From Brachypodium distachyon (taxonomy: Eukaryota > Streptophyta > Magnoliopsida > Poales > Poaceae), in the NCBI RefSeq assembly GCF_000005505.3, contig NC_016133.3, forward strand, positions 10,478,001 through 10,542,000: 64,000 bases of DNA, given 5' to 3'. Of the stretch, positions 10,480-21,539 are shown in pieces. The notes under the pieces were generated by a model that was given only the letters and a program-made list of their open reading frames with translations, did not search any database and had not been told where the DNA came from. A program made the position numbers and the translations under genes. Numbering within the stretch: the first letter of the stretch is position 1; every line of letters starts with the position of its first letter.

Positions 10480-11250
10480 ATGGGAAAATTCGGAGATGTT
10501 ACAGCTGCTGCCTATGGAAATGATGGTCGTCACCCCCGTCGTGACAGAGATGATAGAGATAACACCGCAAGAATCAAGTTCCAAGTTCCCAAGTTTACCG
10601 GAAAGGAAGATGCAGATGCTTATTTTGATTGGGAAGAACAATGTGATCAGATTTTTCGCATCCACAATCTTCATGATCTAAAGAGGATGAACCTTGCTTG
10701 TGTTGAGTTCTCTGGTTATGCACTCACTTGGTGGAATCAGCTACAAGAGAATCAACTATTGTTGGGTCGAGATCACATTAGTACTTGGGGAGAGATGAAG
10801 CAAGCCATGCAGCGACGGTTTGTTCCATCACAGTACCATAGAGATCTTCGGAACAGATTGCAACGGCTCACCCAAGGTTCTCGCACAGTGGATGAGTACT
10901 AAGGAGATGGAGTCACTTTTAGTTTGTGCTCGTATACATGAAGATGAAGAGTCCAAGATGACTAGATTTTGCATGGTCTCAACTCTGAAATTTCAGACTT
11001 TGTGGAGATGTTTCTCTATAACACTCTACAAGATGTTTTGGAGCAAGCAAAGTGCACAGAGAGGAAGGTGCAGCGGAGTGGCCTTGGTCGCTCATCTCAG
11101 AACCGAGCCACCTCGTCATGGCATAAGTCGCAGCCGAGTGTCTCTCAAGGTGGTTCTGAGTTTTAGCATCCACAACAAGTTTCAGCTCAACCTAATGGCA
11201 CCCGACGACCAGCATGTCACATACTTGCATCGGGTGCCATTAGGTTGAGC
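10480..11250 (+). pseudogene. Ty3/gypsy gag fragment
   Basis: Codes for a retrotransposon gag (capsid) protein: VPKFTGKEDADAYFDWEEQC, then EFSGYALTWWNQLQ, RRFVPSQYHRDLRNRLQRL and QGSRTVDEY. This is the classic Retrotrans_gag pattern with a WW box and a RRFVPS block. A frameshift near 10900 moves the rest into another frame (FVEMFLYNTLQDVLEQAKC), ending in a Ser/Gln-rich linker without a visible zinc knuckle. The type differs from the MPPRRQNP gag start at 14734, so it belongs to a different element. Its pol is absent; the sequence runs into a scrambled junction at 11170. Confidence 0.8.
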
Positions 11251-11400
11251 TGGTAAACTTGTTGTATGCTTAGGATCAGCTCAACCTAATGGCACCCGAC
11301 GACCAGCATACATTTTTGTCACATGCTTAGGATCAGTTTATCACATCGCAGATTCCCATTCACCGTGCAGCAGCAGTAGCAACCGGACGCTTAGGATCAG
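11170..11400. repeat. Scrambled junction with direct and inverted short copies
   Basis: A 23-bp block, cagctcaacctaatggcacc onward (11184-11206), recurs inverted at 11228-11250 and again direct at about 11277-11309. gcttaggatcagttt(a)tcac appears near 11327 and 11390, while catacatttttgtcacatgc joins pieces of the LTR text found near 11460. Gag-derived and LTR-derived scraps are interleaved immediately before the truncated LTR. This pattern fits template switching or repair-synthesis filler. Confidence 0.65.
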
Positions 11401-13028
11401 TTTATCACCCAAATGAAATAAACCCAATCATGTCACATACTTGCATCGCATCATAGCATACATTTTTGTCATGATGTGAATGGTGTGTTTATGTATGTGT
11501 ATGTTCGTTTGTTTGTATAGTTTTCTCAGAGAGCGAACCTTGTGATTGTGAGGAGTGTTTGAACTCCAACTGCTACCAAGGTAAGTTCACTTTGATCATA
11601 TCCTATAACTGTTTGTTTTAAAATACTTATGCATTAGAGTTGTTTGTAGAAATGCATTGATAGGATTATTACTCGTACTTATGCTAGCTATAATTGACCT
11701 ATTAGCTATAGGGTTACCTTTGCCATGAATCCCCCACCAATAGCCATCGTGATTAGTATTGCTTAACCATGCTATGTTAGTATACGTGGGAGGGAATCTC
11801 AATCACTGTGAAACTGGTTATGTGGAGTAATTTTGGAAACTTGGCAAAACAACCCTAATGAACCATCCTGGGTGGGCTGCTTTGAGGATTTGAGATGTTA
11901 TGCGACGTTAGGTCCATTTCTATGGGTCCCTCTGAGTCAAGTCCCCGTGGATTCGGGGGCGGATCTTCCATGGACGTCGCCCCGTGGATTCGGGGAGCGC
12001 TTGCGTCGCAAATGTGGAATGCCACCCAGGGTATCTAAAGACTGGACTAGTTTTTCTGTTTAGGAGCTTCCAGTACAACCACATGGTATTATGGGCTCTT
12101 CCAGGATGGATGTAAGAAATATGAACCCGGATCCGAGGATGACATCGATATGTAGCCATGTAGGTGGGAGCGCGTCCCTCAGGTGGTCTCGGGGATTATG
12201 TTCTGAAAATTCCTGTAATCGATGCCGTTGCTACTCTACCCTGAGGACAGCAAGGGATTAACACGTCGATTTCTTGTGGGTAAAGTGTACCAACTCTTGA
12301 GAGTATCAAACTGTACTTAGCCGTGTCCCCGGTTACAGACAATTATGAGCAACTAGATATGGGGGGCTGTAAGGAACGTCTCACTCATTCCAACTTCTTA
12401 AATAAAATAAATGGTTTGAACTTGGGTTTAGGAGCATTGATGTTTCTACTCGATGTCCTTAGTTTAATAGGAGCATCGGTGTTTCTACCCGGTGTCCATT
12501 AGTTAACAATAATGTAACATTCAATTGTAGTAGGATAAACTACGTTTTGCTACCACGCCATAAAGCTTGAACCCCACTATACCTCAATTGCATATATTTG
12601 GTAGGATCTGTTATAACTTACAGGTGAGCTTGCGAATACATTCAATGTATTGACCACGTAGTGGCTGCAATTAATAATGCAGGTGAATCTGACGAAGAGT
12701 GAGGTTCGTCGATGTTCTTTGGGTCATGTGCTTACATTCCAACATGCTCTCTCCTCTTGGAGTAGTTGAGGCCCGTTTGCTCCACCTTTTCCGCTGTCGT
12801 TTGAGAAACAATGTTTTGTTATCTTGGAACTTTATTTGTTATGCTGACCCAAGGAGTTATGCAATTTTGTAAGTACAGTTAAGTTCTGGAAGATACGATC
12901 TAATAAAATACATTTTGACCTTTGTATCTTGGTATTACATCTTGAAACTGTGTGTGCTAGTGAGTCGATCCAGGGACTAGCACAAATAAGCACAGAGATC
13001 GAACCCTTGTAAGGGGGTGGTCGCTTCA
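11386..13028 (+). repeat. Truncated 5' LTR of the Tekay-like chromovirus
   Basis: About 1.64 kb closely matching 24140-25774 (the 3' LTR) base by base over long stretches. It ends ..ggtcgcttca two bases before the primer binding site. The 5' half of the LTR, including the TGTAACATCCC start and promoter, is missing, replaced by the scrambled junction. It contains the conserved candidate exon 11521-11580 and the short acidic exon at 12683-12702 described in the findings. Confidence 0.85.
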
Positions 13029-13030
13029 GA

Positions 13031-13042
13031 TGGTATCAAAGC
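13031..13042 (+). promoter_or_regulatory. Primer binding site (initiator Met-tRNA type)
   Basis: TGGTATCAAAGC differs by one base from TGGTATCAGAGC, the tRNA-iMet complement used by many plant LTR retrotransposons. It lies 2 bases after the LTR end, which fixes the LTR boundary. Confidence 0.85.
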
Positions 13043-13491
13043 AATGTGTTGCCTGTAGGAACGTGACCCTAGTTTGGATTAGGATAAGACAGACCAAAGA
13101 CCAAACCTTAGGACTATTTCTTATCCCTATCTGATCTATATATATACATATATTGTATTCCTTGTCCCTATTCATCTGAACCTTTGCATTTATATCCTAC
13201 ATATGCATGACATGTTTATTGATTTACTCCACATATACACCAAATACTATGATTTATACCACAGATGCATATTTATTTTTATTATACCATCCACCACTAT
13301 AATCATGTGCCATGTTATTCACATAATATTATGCATCCAATTTTACATTTGCATTTCCACCTATAATATTAATGTTTATCACTTCATTCACACTCTACTA
13401 CCTTTACTTTATTTTATTTTTTCCTTCATACATCCGACCATTTGATCATGTCACTGATACTCCCTTATCTATCTTGTTTGTTTTCTATAGA

Positions 13492-14440
13492 TGGGAAGCC
13501 CAACACCTTTTGGCAATGTACTGCCGTTCACCAGAGTCTACTACCCCTCCACGGACGACGACCAGTTGTTCAGTGCCCCTTTGGCGGCACTGTGTGCGTT
13601 CCTCGACCTACCACCACCCAGCTTCAGAGGCCGAGTCGAGACCACCGCACCCGAGGGATGGCAGCCACGGTAGGAGATCAAGGCGAAGATCCGCGGGCGT
13701 GAGATCGCGCCTGCCACTCAGGATATCACCTTCATCGCCCGCTACCCGACCTTTGAGCAGGGCCTCCAGTTCGCCATGCAGTGCGCCTTTGTGCAGGTGT
13801 GCCAGGACTATCGGCACGAGTTTCCCCAGGACTCCCCTTTCCGTCTCTTGGGAAGGCGAGACCACACGTGCCAGGCAGTGCCAGCAGCCAACGACCAGGA
13901 GCTGTCTGAGGTGGCTGCCTAGTTTGAGAGCATGGAGAAGAACACCGAGGATCTAGAGATCTGCCTTGGTGAGAGATGACCAGGACTGACGATGCTGAGA
14001 AGCTAGTCAGTCATCTGCTGGAGGAGAAGACTCAATGGCAAGAAGACAAGGCATTGCTGCAGAACACTGCCCTCAACATGGAAGGAGTCATCAATCAGTT
14101 GCTGTATGAGAGGGACCAAGCTCGTTTCTACCGCGAGAAGTTCGAGACGTTCCTCGAAGCCACCGCCGCAGCCGAACCCGCAGATGCGAGAGAGCAGGCC
14201 CGCTACTATGGCGAGTAGTTTAAGGCTTTCAAACTAGCCGCAGCTAAGCCAGCACCAGCTGCCGCACCGGCACCAGACCAGGCCCCACCTCCGCCACAGG
14301 ATCAGGAGATGGAACCTCAGAAGGAGGTACTGATTGAGGAGGAGGAACCCCAGGAGGTCCACGAGATGGACACCCCTGCCACCAACACCCGCTCCAAGAG
14401 GAAGGCGAATGGGACTGCACCATTAGCCACACTTCCTTAG
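13492..14440 (+). pseudogene. ORF0 upstream of gag in the chromovirus
   Basis: Starts ATG at 13491-13493 (GSPTPFGNVLPFTRVYYPST). In-frame stops near 13671 and 13920 and a frame change near 13975 break it. It continues as a glutamine/glutamate-rich coiled segment (KLVSHLLEEKTQWQEDKALL, ERDQARFYREKFETFLEA) and ends with a Pro/Ala/Glu-rich tail and RSKRKANG near 14410. It sits between the primer binding site and the gag start at 14734. I know no named domain in it. Additional ORFs ahead of gag are known in some grass gypsy elements. It could encode an accessory structural or regulatory protein; function unknown. Confidence 0.6.
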
Positions 14441-14733
14441 ACTAGTTGATGCCTGCCAGTTTTTATTAGTTTTTATCGTTATCAGTTTTGCGAGTTAGTC
14501 ATTGACCATGCAATCTATGTGTATGGCAATGTAGATCGATTGCTTTTTCCGTACTCTTTATGGGCGGTGTCCCATCATGAACAAGTGTGTTTTGCTACAT
14601 TTTCCAAAAACCTTTTCATGATTGATTGAGTGTATGATTGATATATGCTTGAGTTAATATCTTGTTTTGAGGGGGTTTAGTTATCCTTAGCTCTACTCTG
14701 TCTATTACTCCTCATCTATGCTATCCTAAACAA

Positions 14734-16503
14734 ATGCCTCCGAGACGTCAGAACCCCACCAACAACACTGAGGCTAACAACGCCGAAGCCGAAAATAGGG
14801 AAACACACCTTCCCTATGGACCTAATAATAATAGGGTCCAAGGGTTTGGATGTCATCTTAGGAATGGATTGGCTGGCCAAGTATGAGGGACTCATAGACT
14901 GTGTCAGAAGGACCATCACCCTCACCACCCCAGAAAATAAGAGAATCCGTTTCAAGTCAGCTTTTGAACTTAAGAGACCTAAGGTCAATTCTCTTAAGGG
15001 GGTTAGCCTGGACGAGGTTCCAATAGTGAATGAGTATCCGGATGTTTTCCCGGAAAAGTTGCCTGGTATGCCACAAGACCGTGATGTAGAGTTTCTCATC
15101 GAATTGATGCCAGGAAGTGGACCCATAGCAAAGAGACCGTATAAGATGGCTGTGGATGAATTGAAGGAACTGAAGAAACAGCTAGCTGAATAGTTAGCGA
15201 AAGGTTTCATCCGCCCCAGTTCATCACCATGGGGAGCACCTGTCCTGTTTGTGGAGAAGAAGGACAAGAGCCAACGGATGTGTATCGATTATCGATCACT
15301 AAATGAGGTGACGATAAAGAATAAATACCCCTTACCTATCATCAACGATCTTTTCGACCAGTTGGAAGGAGCCTGTGTGTTCTCAAGATCGATCTGTGAT
15401 TAGGGCATTTTCAGCTGAAAATCCGAGAGATGGATATACCCAAGACGGCATTCACCACTAGGTATGGACTTTATGAGTATACCGTGATGCCATTTGGATT
15501 GACCAATGCACCAGCATACTTTATGAACATGATGAACAAGGTGTTCATGGAATTCTTGGACAAGTTTGTCGTGGTGTTCATCGATGACATTTTGATCTAT
15601 TCCAAGAGCAAGGAAGAGCATGAGCAGCATCTGCGCATGGTCTTAGAGAAGCTGAGAGCGCACAAGTTATACGCCTAGTTGGCAAGTGTGACTTTTGGTT
15701 GTCAGAAGTCAGTTTCCTCGGACACATCGTGTCAGGAGCAGGAGTAGCTGTCGACCCAGCTAAGGTGACCGCTGTTACAGAATGGGAGTCACCCAAGAAC
15801 GTTGGAGATATCCACAGTTTCCTAGGACTCGCGGGATATTATCGGAGATTCATTGAGAACTTCTCCAAGATTGCTAAACCTATGACGGAACTATTAAAGA
15901 AAGAGAAGAAGTTCGCCTGGAACGAGAACTGTGAAGAGAGTTTTGAGGAGTTAAAGAAGATATTGGTGTCCGCACCTATTCTTATACTACCAAACCTGCA
16001 AGAGGACTTTCAAGTCTATTGCGACGCTTCACATCAAGGTTTGGGAGGAGTATTGATGCAGAATGGGAGAGTTGTAGCATACGCTTCGGAGTTGAATCTG
16101 AGACAGCGGAGATGGTTAGAACTGATAAAGGATTATGACCTGAGTCTGCAATACCATCCCGGCAAGGCTAATGTCGTAGCCGATGCATTGAGCCGCAAGG
16201 GCTATATAAATGGACTGACAGCTAGAGAGTTACCGCCAGAGCTATGCAAACAGTTCAAGGACTTGAGACTTGAGATAGTATCGGAAGGTTATTTAGCCAC
16301 TTTGGAGGTACAGCCCACGTTGCTAGGCAGGATCAGAAAAGCACAGAGGGGCGATTTGGAAATAAATGCAATAAAAGAAAATAAAATTATCGGTAAAGCA
16401 GAAGAGTTTCGTGAGGATGACCAAGGAACCATATGGTTCGGTAAACGCATATGTGTACCGCAGGATCCGGAAATCAGAAAGCTGATTTTACAAGAAGCCC
16501 ATG
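14734..16503 (+). pseudogene. Tekay-like chromovirus gag-pol, 5' part (protease to RNase H)
   Basis: Gag starts at 14734 (MPPRRQNPTNNTEANNAEAE) and jumps after about 25 codons into the end of the protease (SKGLDVILGMDWLAKYEG). Nearly all of gag and the protease active site are therefore deleted. Reverse transcriptase follows: [56 protein letters not shown], and the catalytic FIDDILIYS at about 15580. A TAG at 15191, a break near 15395 and a frameshift near 15680 interrupt it. RNase H (YCDASHQGLGGVL) lacks an internal block between VAYAS and LNLRQRRWLEL. The integrase zinc finger begins at EAH before the solo LTR insertion. Confidence 0.9.
16499..16503. repeat. Target site duplication, left copy (ccatg)
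   Basis: A perfect 5-bp match to 19455-19459 on the other side of the solo LTR. Confidence 0.95.
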
Positions 16504-19454
16504 TGTAACATCCCAATTTTTTAAAACTCTTTATATGCATTGCATATCATAAGCATCATGTCACCTTTGCATTTGATCACTTTGGTAACCCAAGATTTTG
16601 CGCAGAAAACCCTTTTGCAAAAACGCCTTTATTTGATTTTGGGCTTTGATCTTTCTCTTGAGTATTTTCATTTTAACCCATGAGGGTATTGTGGTAAAAA
16701 GTGATTTAATGCATATATAGAGCTATCACATAATTGGCTTTTGAAAGTATTTTGAAAAATAATTAGTTTCGATAGCCTAAGGGGCCCAAAAGCCATTTTA
16801 TAGGCAAATGTATTTTTAAATATTTTATTTTGAGAAAATTCTTGTTCCAAAAGTTAGATCATATGAAAATATGATTTTACAAATTTTGTTGCATTTTATT
16901 TGGAGTGATTTGGAGCTCCGAATCAATTTTGAGGTTCAAAATCAGAAAATAGATAAAAGAAAAGGAAAAACCGAACCGAACCGGTCAAACCGGACCGGCC
17001 CGGATCGAACCGAACCGGCCCAGCCCGAACCGGCCGGCCCGCTCTCCCTGACCGGTGGATCCCGCGCGTCATCTTCTCCAACTGTCTCCTCCGGAGTCCA
17101 CGCAGAGCACGCCCCGCGAACTGCCCACGATCCCGTTCCGATTTCTTCGCGCACGAACCACCAAATCCGAAACCCCGCGCATCATATCGAAGCCCCCAAA
17201 CTCCTCTACCAATTCCCCTAAACCACTCGCCCAATTTCGCATCGGTTAGGATTTAATTTCTCGCCAAGCCGCCCCGCGCCGCCTCCGCGCCTGCCTGCCG
17301 CGCCGCCTCCCGCCGCCGTCCGGCGATCAAGCCCCGTCGGCCGGAACCCTAGCCCCGGCCAGTCCGGCCATGCCACGTGGCAGGGTTTTTTTTTTCCGGC
17401 CGAATTGGATAGTGCACTTTTGCAGAAAAGCCCCTGTTACTTCAAAGCCTCATATCTTTTAAACCGTTTGTCCAAAAATTGTGTTCCGCACCTTTCTGGA
17501 ATCGTCACAACTTGTAGAATATTTTGGCACTGTCTAATTTCAGTTTTGAACAACTTAGACAGTAGCTATTTACAGAATGGTGGTTTATGATTTAAATTTC
17601 AAATGAATTGCTTCAAAATAGTTTTGAGCATGTTAGCTTGCTATAAAATTATTTAAACTTTTTCTCTGTCCATTAGGACCAGAAAAGAAATTATTTTGTG
17701 TATAATCATGGCATACAAGTTTAAATATTGTTCTATATTGCAAAAGCCGCACAATCTTTTGTTTTAAACCCTATTCAGGTATCATGCATATTAATTACTA
17801 CTTTGATGTTGTATAATCTGTCCAAATCATTTGAAAAACTTTTTAAAACAGAAATGAAACTTTCTATTTTAAAAGTAACCTTCGTTGTGCATCATCATGA
17901 CATATGCATCATGGCATGGCTTTTGTATTGAGTGTTGTGTTTATTGTGTGTATGTTTCTTTTATTTTAGATTGTGTGGAGTGTTTTCCTTGTTGTTGCGA
18001 AGAGTGCGAGAACTACCACAACCTTGGACAAGGCAAGTTCACTTTGATCATATCCCATTATTATTGTTGTTTTAAAATACTTATGCATTAGTGTTGTTGG
18101 TAGAGATGCATTGATAGGACTATTACTCGTACCTCTATGCTAGCTATAAATCCCAGGTAGTATAGTTTACCCTCGCCATTACCTTGCTACCAAATTGCCA
18201 TCGATTGTAGTTGAATGCTAAGCTATGGTAGTATCGTGGGGGAAATAACTACATTATGATATTGTTATGCCTTTGGCTATATGAAATGTTTTTGTTACAT
18301 GTAAGGCAAAACAACTAATTCAATGAACCATCCTGGGTGGGCTGCTTTGAGGATTTTGAGGATTAGTGGCGTCAGGTCCATTTCTATGGGTCCCTCTGAG
18401 TCGAGTTCCTGTGGATTCAGGAATGGATCGTCCATGGACGTCTCTCCCGTGGATTCGGGGAGCGCCTACGTTGCAAATGTGGAATGCCACCTGGGGTAAC
18501 CGAGACTGGACTAGTTTCCTATTTAGAAGCTTCTAGTACAACCATAATGCTATATGGGCTCTGGCGAGACAAGAGTAAGTTGTATGAACCTAAACCCGAA
18601 GAATTGTACTGAGGTAGCCGTGTAGGGGGAGCGTGATTCTCTCGTGGTTTAGGGAATGACCTCTGAAAATCTCGTAATCGATGCCGTTGCTACTCTACCC
18701 TGAGGACAGCAAGGGATTAACACGTCGGTTTCTTGTGGGGAATGTGTACAAACTCTCGAGAGCGTCAAAACTAAGTACTTAGCCGTGTCCCCGGCAACGG
18801 ACAATTTGAGCAACTAGATGTGGAGCTGTAAGGAAAGTCTCACTCATTCCAATTTCTTAAATAAAATGAATGGTTTGAACAGGGTAAGAGCACTTGAAGA
18901 ATCCACTTCAATGTACTCTACGTTAATAGGAGCATGGGTGTGTCTACCCCATGTCCATTAATTAACATTACTATAACATTTCTTTGTAGTAGGGTAATTT
19001 TTGTTCTGCTTCCACGCAAACAGCCTGAACTCCACCTTGCCAAATACTGCATATACTTGGTAGGTTCTATTATAACTCCTAGTGAATCTTGCCAATACAT
19101 TCAATGTATTGACCCTAGTGGCTGCCTCGTTTAATGATGCAGGAAGCTCCGACGACGAGTAAGATGTACGTTCTGCTTCTTTGGGTTACGGGCTTACATT
19201 CCAACACGCTCTCACCGTGGTGTTGATGTGCCGTTGTATCTTTCGCTTTCCGCTGCTAAACTGTTGTTTTATTTCCAGCTAACCCGTGAGGTTATGCGAG
19301 TTGTAAGTACCTTTTAAATTCTGGATGATTCGTTCTAATATTGAGACCTTTGTTTTATGATATTACATCTTGAAACTGTGTGTGCTAATGAGTCGATTCA
19401 GGGACTAGCACTAAAGCACAGAGATCGAACCCGTGTACGGGGGCGGTCGCTTCA
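16504..19454 (+). mobile_element. Solo LTR inserted in the integrase region (TSD CCATG)
   Basis: A 2951-bp LTR begins TGTAACATCCC and ends GGTCGCTTCA, with the 5-bp target duplication ccatg at 16499-16503 and 19455-19459. No PBS, internal region or second LTR is present, so it is a solo LTR left by LTR-LTR recombination. It splits the chromovirus integrase between the codons EAH and DSP. The 5' third is AT-rich, then GC-rich (16960-17400). Candidate LTR exons lie at 17970-18032 and 19143-19162. It belongs to the same family as, but a different subfamily from, the LTRs of its host element; closest is the reversed piece at 21540-23335. Confidence 0.95.
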
Positions 19455-19459
19455 CCATG
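19455..19459. repeat. Target site duplication, right copy (ccatg)
   Basis: A perfect 5-bp match to 16499-16503. Confidence 0.95.
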
Positions 19460-20752
19460 ATTCACCGTAGTCAATCCACCCTGGGAACACGAAAATGTAC
19501 ATGGACCTAAAGGAAACATTTTGGTGGTCCGGATTAAAGCGAGACATCGCAGAGTTCATTGCCTTGTGCGATGTGTGCAGCAGATTTAAGGCAGAGCACC
19601 AGAAACCAGCAGGATTGCTAAGACCACTGCCAATACCAGACTGGAAGTGGGATAAAGTCGGCATGGATTTTATCACCGGTTTACCAAGGACCAGATCAGG
19701 GTATGATTCCATTTGGGTAGTGGTTGATCGTTTGACCAAGGTTGCCCACTTTATACCGGTAAAGACCACTTACACCAACGCCACAGTTAGCAAAGCGCTA
19801 CATATCCAAAATCGTGTGTTTCCACGGAGTACCCAACGAAATAGTTTCGGACAGAGGTACCCAATTCACTTCAAAATTTTGGGGACAACTACATGAGTCT
19901 CTAGGAATGAGGCTAGAGTTCAGCACAGCTTTTCATCCGCAGACGGATGGACAAACCGAGAGGGTTAATCAGATCCTTGAGGATATGCTGAGAGCTTGAG
20001 CTCTAGATTATGGATTCAGTTGGGATGACAATCTGCCGTACGCAGAATTCTCATACAACAACAGCTTCCAAGTCAGCATAGGAATGTCACCGTTTGTAGC
20101 TTTGTATGGAAGAAAGTGCAGAACACCATTGTTATGGGATGGTGTAGGAGACCGTAGCCTATTCGGCCTGGACATGATAAAGGATGCCAAGAAAAAGGTT
20201 AGACTCATCCGAGACAGACTGAAGGTAGCTCAGTCAAGGCAGAAGAGCTACGCGGATACCAAACGTAGGGAAGTTATCTACGAGGCTGAGGATAGAGCGT
20301 CTCTCAGAGTTTCACCGATACGCGGTGTTAAGAGGTTTGGAATAAAAGGAAAGCTAGCACCTTGATTCATTGGACCTTTCAAGATCTTGTCACGCCAAGG
20401 AGAACTAGCCTACAAGTTGGATTTACCGGAAGCACTGTCCAATATCCACAACTTCTTCCATGTATCGCAACTGAAGAAGTGTCATCCTGAGATGGCCGAC
20501 ACACCACTAATGGATATGATACCCCTAGAAGAAGTCCAACTGCAGAGTGACCTCACCTATGAGGAGAAACTGATCAGAATCTTGGATACAGCTGAGAGAC
20601 AAATCCGATCCAAGACCATCAAGTTTTGCAAAGTTCAGTGGGACCATCACACTGAAGAGGAAGCCACTTGGGAGCGCGAAGATGATCTTCGAGAAGACCA
20701 CCCACACCTCTTTGCTAACCACACCGAATCTCGAGGACGAGATTCATCTTAA
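19455..20752 (+). pseudogene. Tekay-like chromovirus integrase and chromodomain, 3' part of pol
   Basis: Continues the gene cut by the solo LTR. The integrase zinc finger ends with CDVCSRFKAEHQKPAGLL. The catalytic core shows GMDFITGLP, SDRGTQFTSKFWGQL and HPQTDGQTERVNQILEDML, so the D-D-E residues are visible. A frameshift lies near 19815, a TGA near 19999 and another stop near 20365. The C-terminal part has FFHVSQLKKCHPEM followed by a chromodomain (RQIRSKTIKFCKVQWDHHTE, EATWEREDDLREDHPHLF). In chromoviruses this domain steers integration to marked chromatin. The translation stop at 20750 is followed by an aagggggtta polypurine-like tract and the 3' LTR. Confidence 0.9.
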
Positions 20753-20764
20753 GGGGGTTAGGTC
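20751..20764 (+). promoter_or_regulatory. Polypurine tract before the 3' LTR
   Basis: aagggggttaggtc lies directly before the 3' LTR start (tataacatccc, with the terminal TG mutated to TA). Such a tract primes plus-strand DNA synthesis. Confidence 0.6.
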
Positions 20765-21539
20765 TATAACATCCCAAAATTTCAGATTCTTACATATGCA
20801 TTGCATCCATAAGCATCATGCCACAATTGCATGTTTGAATTCAAATTTGAATCTCAAAAGGCTTTAAAAGATTTTATTTCAATTTAAACCCTAGGGTTTT
20901 CACCCATTTGAACTTTGGATCTTCAAACCAATAAGGTTTATTTATAAAAGGGGTTTATTGCATATATAAGCTATCCCATAATTTTTGGATAATTTTTGAA
21001 GTTGAAAAACTATTTTATTTAAATAGTTATACAACCGTAAAAGCATTTATAGGGAAAATGTATTTTTATATATTTTATTTTGAGGAGAAATTACTCCCAA
21101 AAGTTGTATCATGATAGAACATGATTTTACAAAAAAATTGAAATTTATTTGGGCCAATTTGGAGTTCAAAATCAAAAGTTATCAAAGAAATGAGAAAAAG
21201 GGAAAAAGAAAAGAAAAAAAATAGGGAAAACCGGCCCAGAACCGACCGCGCCGAACCGAGCGAGCCGGCCGCCCGCGCGCGCACCCGCTGCCACTGACGC
21301 GTGGGACCCACGCGTCAGGGTCTTCGTCTTCGTTAGGAAAGCGTCGCGCCACCCGCGCCGCGCCGAGTCCGCGCCGGACACCGCGCCACCGCAATCCCCG
21401 CGCCCGCCGTTCCCGACCTTCCCGAAGTGCCCCAAGCACGTCCCTATAAAGCCCTACCACTCCTCTCTCCTTTTCCCCACTTGCCTTGCCGTCTCCACAC
21501 GCCCACGCTGCCGGATTTCACCGCCAAAGAGGTCCGCCG
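20765..21539 (+). repeat. Chromovirus 3' LTR, first part (promoter half)
   Basis: Begins TATAACATCCC (normally TGTAACATCCC) and matches the start of the minus-strand solo LTR that ends at 58573. It is AT-rich, then GC-rich. A TATAAAG box at 21446-21452 is followed by a pyrimidine-rich leader, a likely promoter. It is interrupted at 21540 by a reversed LTR piece and resumes near 23366. Confidence 0.8.
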
